Shown piece after piece: positions 58,718-64,000 of a stretch of 64,000 nucleotides of DNA. The notes beneath the pieces were generated by a model, which ran no database searches, was not told the origin of the DNA, and saw only the letters and a program-made list of their open reading frames with translations. The stretch comes from Dipteronia dyeriana (Eukaryota > Streptophyta > Magnoliopsida > Sapindales > Sapindaceae). Position numbers and translations under genes: made by a program. Within the stretch, counting starts at the first letter, position 1, and each line of letters begins with the position of its first letter. The stretch is from contig CM065297.1 of the NCBI GenBank assembly GCA_032871835.1, positions 63,909,253 through 63,973,252 of the forward strand, given 5' to 3'.

Positions 58718-59594
58718 TGTTGACATTGATTTCTGGATATGTCAACAAGGATTGGATTTCGGCCATCAATTCAAAGAGAAAGAGATTAGAGGAAGTAATC
58801 AAGACACAAGTTTTACGTGGTAAAACTCCGATGACCGGAGAAACGTCTACGGGTGGTTGAATGATCAACCTAGCCAAAATCCAATGAATTTGGAATGTTA
58901 CAAGCTCTCGATCTCTCTTTTTCTCTCTGTATTTTTCTATTGATTGATGTCTACCTCTTCTTTTGGCGAGATTATGGGTCTATTTATATGTTTATAGAGC
59001 CCTAATCTGCCTTGTACAAGTAATAAATCTTTGTATTTAATTACAATTATTTACTTGCTTGAGGTTGGTTGTCTTCTTTCCCGTTTCGGAGTCTTGTATT
59101 GAAATCGATTGGGATTCTAGTAGTGCAGTGCAACTTGAACTTGTTTCCTTATAAGAATGTGGTCTTTTTAAAGAAATAAAGTTGTTGCCTGATTGGGAAC
59201 CCTTTCGGCTCAGTATTCTGTTCTCTTTGAGATTCCTTGATATGGGTATCTTCGTGTATCATTATGAATTGATTCATGTGAGTTATGCACTGGAGTTTTT
59301 ATTTGATTTTCATCATGTTTGTCCCGAGTAAGAGCAATACCAGTTGGTTCCGAGTAGCGCCATTTGATCCCGAGTAACATCATTTGATCCCGAGTAAGAG
59401 CAATACTTGCTGGTCCCGAGTAATATATGATGTCGATTGACCCTGAGTGGGTTTTGTTCAATATCCGCTTACTCGGGTTCTCTTCTTCGATGATGCCTTA
59501 TAGGATATTTTATGAATGCCTATTCGGATGTCCACCTGGCAATTTATCCTCTTTGTTTGATGACGTGTTCATGCGGTAAAATTCACATATGACA
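58718..59594 (-). repeat. Tat 5' LTR (right)
   Basis: 877 bases, tgttgacatt ... atatgaca; pairs with 47736-48636. Flanked by cctat. Confidence 0.93.
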
Positions 59595-60025
59595 CCTATC
59601 TAAAAAGGAAATTGGATTTGATTTAATTTTTCAAAATAATTAATAACCTAATTACATTTAAACTTAATGGAAATAAAATAAACGTATGGAATCATGACAA
59701 CAATTAAAAACCATAAAACAAGAAACCGCTGTCTTGACGTGCCAGAAACTTAATGGCCGAATTCGGATATTCTATAGCCCGTTATAGAAGACGGAGTCTT
59801 CATAATATTTGTAGGGCTCGTCTTGGGATTTCTGTAAATATATTATAATATTGATTTCGAGTTTGTTTGCTCTCTAAAAAGACCAGTGAAATTTTCCCAT
59901 TTCGACTGTTTTGACCATTCCGAGTTTTTACTTCCTTTTTTCCACACCCTTCTTCTTTAAGTCGATTCCTCCGCTTCATGAAATCCAAACCTTTGTCTGC
60001 CATATCGTCTTTGCTTGCTGCATTA

Positions 60026-60040
60026 TTCTCTCCAGGTTAG
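60026..60040 (-). other. Polypurine tract of the Reina-like element
   Basis: The minus strand reads cctggagagaa directly before the LTR start taatgcagc. The codons just before it resemble the pol C-terminal end of Reina elements. Confidence 0.7.
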
Positions 60041-60305
60041 AGAGAATTCATTAACGAATTTTGGAAAGGTAAACTGAAAACACCAACCTATAGGGCGATT
60101 GAAAAACATTGCTTCGTAACTAACTAGTTTCTTCTGCACGCGGAGTTAGGAATGCACGCCTTACCACCATGGCTGACCCATATTCTTCAGCTATGTTGCC
60201 ATTGTCCAAGACCCCTATATTGTTGAATTTGGGTGCTGATTGGTCACCTATGCCCAATGATGCCTCCTTGTCTACTTTTGTTGTTGCATGACACTCCTCT
60301 TCAAC
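60041..60305 (-). other. Deleted pol region of the Reina-like element
   Basis: Where ~3.5 kb of protease, RT, RNase H and integrase should be, only about 250 bases remain, with no recognisable enzyme motif. This marks an internal deletion. Confidence 0.7.
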
Positions 60306-61440
60306 TTATTTTGGTTTGGGATCATCATTAATTGTTATTAAATCTAAGCGTACCATTAACATTAGACCAACGTTGCCTTCCACCCAATCTTCATTGACCA
60401 TTTCCTCTCCATCAAACTCCAGTTCATCCCCTATTTCAGCTTCATCTTCATCTTCCAACTGCTGCATCTCTGAACAGAGACGCTGCTCCATCAACAAAGC
60501 ACCAGTGTCGCTGTCCACAAGGTCTCTACTTCGTCAAACTGAGGTTCAAATCCAATGTTCTTCTTACCTATCTTCCGGTTCAGCGAACAACATTCTCTTG
60601 CCCACTTTCCTGCACTTGGACTATTTATGTTCAACATGTTCACAACTGAAGCATCTCAACCCACTCGACATCCTAGGTTTTTGTTTTGGATTAGCAACTG
60701 GACACGGAACGATGCCACTGTTGTTACCTGATAGCAGTCAGCCTCCTCCTCTATATGTGACGACCTTCACCACTTGCAAGGCCTTTTGATGTGCTTCAGA
60801 TACAGTACCTGGGTTAAAGAGTTTCTCCACCTCAACGATTTATGAATGAAGGCCACTACAATACCTAGATACCAATTGACCCTGAGTTTCTTTAATATTG
60901 TTACGCAAAAGCAATTGGTAGAACTCCGTTGTATACTCATTAACTGTCCGTAAACCTTAACGCAATTTTCGGAATCTTTGATTCATTAATTTCTGAAAAT
61001 TGTGGGGTGAAATATCTGATCGAATCTTTCTCTTCATCTTCTCCCAATTCGTTAATTTTGACTTTCCCAATAGAGTTCGTGAGAGCTTGAGTTGTTGCCA
61101 CCAAGTGGCTGCCCGTCCTCGAAGCCAAGTTGCCACCAAGGCTACCCTTGCATTCGTTGGCACGTTTTTAAACTCCAAGATCTCCTCCACAACTCTGAGC
61201 CAATCGAGGAATTCTTTGGCCATAATGTTACCTTGAAATTCTAGAATATCTGTCCACATACCCGACTCCCACCGCCGGCAGTTTTCACAAGCTCGATCTA
61301 TTTAACACTGCTGCAGAACCAAGTCTTCCTCGCTGATCTTCTCATTACTTCCTTCCTTGTCTCCATCCGAACTTGAGTCTATCGGACGGAAGGTATTTTG
61401 GTTAGCCATTAACATAGCGATTTGCTCAGTTAATCATGAA
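60306..61440 (-). pseudogene. Reina-like gag
   Basis: Minus strand. N-terminal part ~61410-61260 (NQNTFRPIDSSSDGD), then Retrotrans_gag core at 61259-60957: D-I-L-E-F-Q-G, EFLDWLRVVEEILEFKNVP, LRGRAATWWQQLKLSR, W-E-K-M-K-R-K; then L-R-T-V-N-E-Y-T-T-E-F. A zinc knuckle at ~60655-60610 (C-F-S-C-E-H-V-E-H-K-stop-S-K-C) has a stop in it. The acidic tail (60518-60306) ends L-D-L-I-T-I-N-D-D-P. It resembles chromovirus/Reina gag. At least three stops. A plus-strand ORF over 60316-60789 is its shadow. Confidence 0.8.
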
Positions 61441-61545
61441 ACTTGTTGCCCCAATCGTGCCATGTGGTCACATTGATGACTTCTTTTACTGGAACCCGGT
61501 TTGGTGGACATCTTCTCGGCGGCATGATGATGTCGTCCCGAACGA

Positions 61546-61565
61546 ACACGGCTATGCTACCAAAC
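61546..61565 (-). other. PBS-like site of the Reina-like element
   Basis: The minus strand after the LTR reads tttggtagcatagccg, like tggtatcagagcc with three changes; a decayed Met-tRNA site. Confidence 0.6.
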
Positions 61566-62468
61566 TGATGTAGCGAAAGCTCTACGAGAAAAAACTGTAT
61601 GAAACAATTAGAAACAACAATTTGGATCCGTTGATTCACGCACGAATACATGAAATAAACCCTACTAATATTTTGTTGATCCGCGCACGGATACCAGAAT
61701 ACCAAGCTTCAAATACAACAATTGACTTCGTGCCCGAAGGATGTGTAATTGGATAGTTGAGAAACAATTCTCTATATTTTTTATTAATCAAAAACAGCCT
61801 TCAAACTCTAATACAATCTACTTAAATAGAATTATAAAACTTGACTAATAGGAAAACCCTAAACAAATGGGAAAGAATCCTAAATGAAAAAGATACCAAA
61901 TCTCCTAAAATCAAAAGAATCCTAAAACATTAAAAACCTATCTAAAAAGGAAATTTGATTTGACTTAATAAAATTAAATCACAAATTATTAATAACCTAA
62001 TTATATGTAAAATAAAAGGAAATAAAATAAACGTACGGAATCGTGACAACAATTAAAAACCATAAAACAAGAAACTGATGTCTTGGCGTGCAAGAAACTT
62101 AATGGCCGAATTCGGATATTCTGGTGCCCATTGGACAACTTTTGAGGGTCTTTTCAGAGGGCAAACGAACTCAAAATCAACATTATAATATGTTTCCGGA
62201 AAGCCCAAGACGAGCCCTACAAATATTATGAAGATTTCGTCTTTATAATATTTGTAGGGCTCGTCTTGGGCTTTCTGGAAACATATTATAATGTTGATTT
62301 TGAGTTTGTTTGCCCTCTGAAAAGACCCCCGAAATTTGCCCATTTTGACTATTTCCACCATTCCAAGTTTTTGGTTCCTTCTTTCCGTACCCTTCGCCTT
62401 TGAGTCGATTCCTCCGCTCTATGAAATCCAAACCTTTGCTTGTTGTATCGTCTTTGCTTGCTGCATTA
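61566..62468 (-). repeat. Reina-like 5' LTR (right)
   Basis: 903 bases, tgatgtagcg ... gctgcatta; pairs with the split left LTR. Contains the palindrome below. Followed by gatag. Confidence 0.92.
62146..62328. repeat. Near-perfect palindrome (inverted duplication) in right LTR
   Basis: Two 89-base arms (62146-62234 and 62240-62328) with a 5-base spacer. By hand comparison 86 of 89 positions pair, and the three mismatches are all C/T. The left LTR carries only the right-hand arm (about 59800-59889), so the inverted copy is present in one LTR only. Confidence 0.93.
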
Positions 62469-62758
62469 GATAGTATGCATATATTTAGGGGGAGACATGT
62501 GTATCCATTTGAACTTTATTAACTTTTATCTAAATATCCTGCCATATATCTATGTTTCTCTTGTATATTTTGTGCTTCAAGTTTATTTTAGTTGGTGACA
62601 AGGGAAGACTATACAGAAGAATTCAAGACTTGATGAAGATTAGTTTAAGAATACTAACTCATTGTAATGTGAGGGTGTGATTTTATGACTAATCTTCATT
62701 TTATATGTTTTAGTATATGTATAGGTGTTTTGATATAGAATTTGTCAAAGGGGGAGAT
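62469..62758 (+). other. LARD-B 3' untranslated end and polypurine tract
   Basis: Begins with TSD gatag, matches LARD-A ~16700-16992 (tagggggagacatg, ataggtgttttgatat), and ends with the polypurine tract aaagggggagat (62747-62758). No gene. Confidence 0.85.
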
Positions 62759-64000
62759 TGTTATGTTTTTGAGTCTTGCGTTGGCAACAATATTTGATTT
62801 GTATTGATTAGTGTTTAGGATTTATGGATCATCACGCTTCAAGGAAGATTGAACAACAATTCAAGCAAAGTGAGGGCTACAAGAGGAATAAAGCTTCATT
62901 TCATAGCTAAAGGTATATTGAGACCTCTTTCCTCTTACAAGGCCTAGCAGACAAACACATCTCATACATTTTTATCCCCACATCGTTATGCAAAAAAATT
63001 GGTTTGACACATGCACGCATTTATTCATGCATGCACATGCATTAGTTTTAAAGGTGACAAATTTAGTGAAATTGCATGTTCTAGATTATATCTAGGAAAT
63101 TGCATACTTATGTGTTCTTGTGTTCATTTTATTATATTTGTATGATATTAAACTTGGATTTATGCTTAAAATATTCCGTATTGAGTTCCGATAACTTCGG
63201 TTACTCATCCATTAAGTTTCGAGTTCAATTTAGAAAATTAAGAAACTTTTTAAGATTTTATCATGCATGGTTTTCATATCTGATTTTCAAGATTGAATAC
63301 CATATTTTTTTTAAAAATTGTTGACGTCTGTTGTACATGAGAGAGTCCTGATTCGTAATCCGAAAATGGATTCAAAATCGAAGTTCGAAGGCCAGAGATA
63401 TGGCTGAAGAACTGAATGAGTCTCAAGGAAAAGGAAGGGGATGGACGCTCTTTCCCGTGGAGGTGTGGACCCTCATAGGATGCAGAGGTGTCCTCTCCCT
63501 AATGGTGGACATTTTTCCTCTTTAAAAAATTCCTTTAAATACTCATTTCCCTCTCATTCTTTTTAAAGAAGAAAAACTTGAAAAACTTGTGCAGAAAATT
63601 TTCTCTCCAACTTTTCTATCTTCCAAACACCATATCTTTTTCATTCAGAGTCCGATTTGAGTGATTCAAGTTGGAGATTTCTCATCTACCAATCCTCTAT
63701 CTTTTTCACAAGAGTTTGTAGCCATTTGATTGAGTTTTCTTGTAGGTTAATGCACAAAAATGGATTGCACAGATTTCACTTGAGGTATTGATTTTTCATT
63801 TGATTTTTGAGCTTTAAATCTTCAATTACCTTGTGTTTTCTTCTTCAATACTTGTATGTATATTTTGATTACTTTGATTAGAGTTTTAGACTCTATAGAA
63901 GCTATATTGAGCTTTGATTGCATCTTACATGTTGACTTAGATTTTTGTAAAAGCCTATGTTTTCACATGTTTGTGTTTTGCATTGTGCTAGCTTTCGTTC
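62759..64000 (+). repeat. LARD-B 3' LTR, start only
   Basis: Starts tgttatgttt after the polypurine tract and follows LARD-A's 3' LTR (16993-~18330) with many differences; continues past the window. ORFs inside are incidental. Confidence 0.88.

Larger units (their letters stand above)
47736..59594 (-). mobile_element. Full-length Tat-lineage Ty3/gypsy element
   Basis: 11.86 kb, TSD cctat (47731-47735 and 59595-59599), LTRs 47736-48636 and 58718-59594. Minus-strand order: PBS, gag, protease, RT, RNase H, a second (archaeal-like) RNase H, integrase; then a long 3' region with a tandem array and a plus-strand antisense gene. Double RNase H and an antisense gene with a Transposase_28-like domain are hallmarks of Tat. 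All frames are interrupted. Confidence 0.92.
47359..60025 (-). repeat. Reina-like 3' LTR (left), split by the Tat element
   Basis: Pieces 47359-47735 and 59600-60025 (about 800 bases). About 100 bases shorter than the right LTR because it lacks one arm of the palindrome at 62146-62328. On the minus strand it starts taatgcagc. Confidence 0.88.
47359..62468 (-). mobile_element. Pol-less Reina-like Ty3/gypsy element (contains Tat element)
   Basis: LTRs tgatgtagcg...gctgcatta at 47359-60025 (interrupted) and 61566-62468; TSD gatag on both sides. The internal part is only 1540 bases (60026-61565) and encodes gag on the minus strand, plus a polypurine tract and PBS-like site in minus orientation. 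Protease to integrase is deleted. Without the nested Tat element it would be about 3.25 kb. Confidence 0.85.
28359..64000 (+). mobile_element. LARD-B: second pol-less LARD copy, heavily interrupted
   Basis: Element pieces at 28359-29384, 45546-47358 and 62469-64000 join in the order of LARD-A 14210-18200. They are separated by Copia-B (TSD gagca) and the Reina-like element (TSD gatag); Copia-A2 sits at the left. Its 5' LTR and gag are not in the window. The 3' LTR runs off the right edge. Confidence 0.85.

Noticed and set aside
60316..60789. Plus-strand 157-codon ORF, Ser/Pro-rich
   Set aside because: Antisense shadow of the Reina-like gag and its zinc-knuckle and acidic tail; low-complexity residues come from the acidic codons read backwards.

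Overview
This window is plant nuclear DNA made almost entirely of nested, decayed LTR retrotransposons. I find no host gene, tRNA, rRNA, CRISPR array or bacterial feature. Evidence for a plant: Ty1/copia and Ty3/gypsy Tat-lineage gag-pol sequences, initiator-Met-tRNA type primer-binding sites, long AT-rich LTRs, five-base target-site duplications (TSDs) and gt-ag-like intron signals. The AT richness and element mix suggest a eudicot, probably gene-poor (pericentromeric-type) heterochromatin. I cannot name the species. Family names below (Copia-A, Copia-B, LARD) are my own labels.

Layout. (1) 1-1496: minus-strand gag-protease piece of a Tat-lineage element. (2) 1497-~10626: Copia-A1 (+), long LTRs around a broken gag-pol, its 3' LTR cut off. 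(3) ~10633-19581: LARD-A (+), a pol-less SIRE-like copia element with a gag (two zinc knuckles, coiled coil) and, where pol should be, an ORF resembling the 'putative plant transposon protein' domain (PF20167-like). (4) 19582-28358: Copia-A2 (-), same family as Copia-A1. (5) 28359-64000: LARD-B (+), a second, older LARD copy broken up by insertions: Copia-B composite (29385-45545, TSD gagca), itself holding a solo Copia-A LTR (42762-45113); then a pol-less Reina-like gypsy element (47359-62468, TSD gatag), whose left LTR holds a complete-length Tat-lineage element (47736-59594, TSD cctat). LARD-B's 3' LTR begins at 62759 and runs off the window.

Order of events by nesting: LARD-B is oldest; Copia-A2, Copia-B and the Reina-like element landed in it; LARD-A landed in the end of Copia-A2's LTR, the Tat element in the Reina-like LTR, and a Copia-A element (now a solo LTR) in Copia-B. 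A deletion then fused Copia-A1 to LARD-A near 10627.

No element looks autonomous now: every gag-pol carries stops, frameshifts or deletions. The most interesting objects are the two LARD copies with a PF20167-like gene in place of pol, the antisense intron-bearing gene and three-monomer satellite-like repeat in the Tat element, a near-perfect 89-base-arm palindrome in one Reina-like LTR, and a three-LTR Copia-B composite whose middle LTR is foreign.
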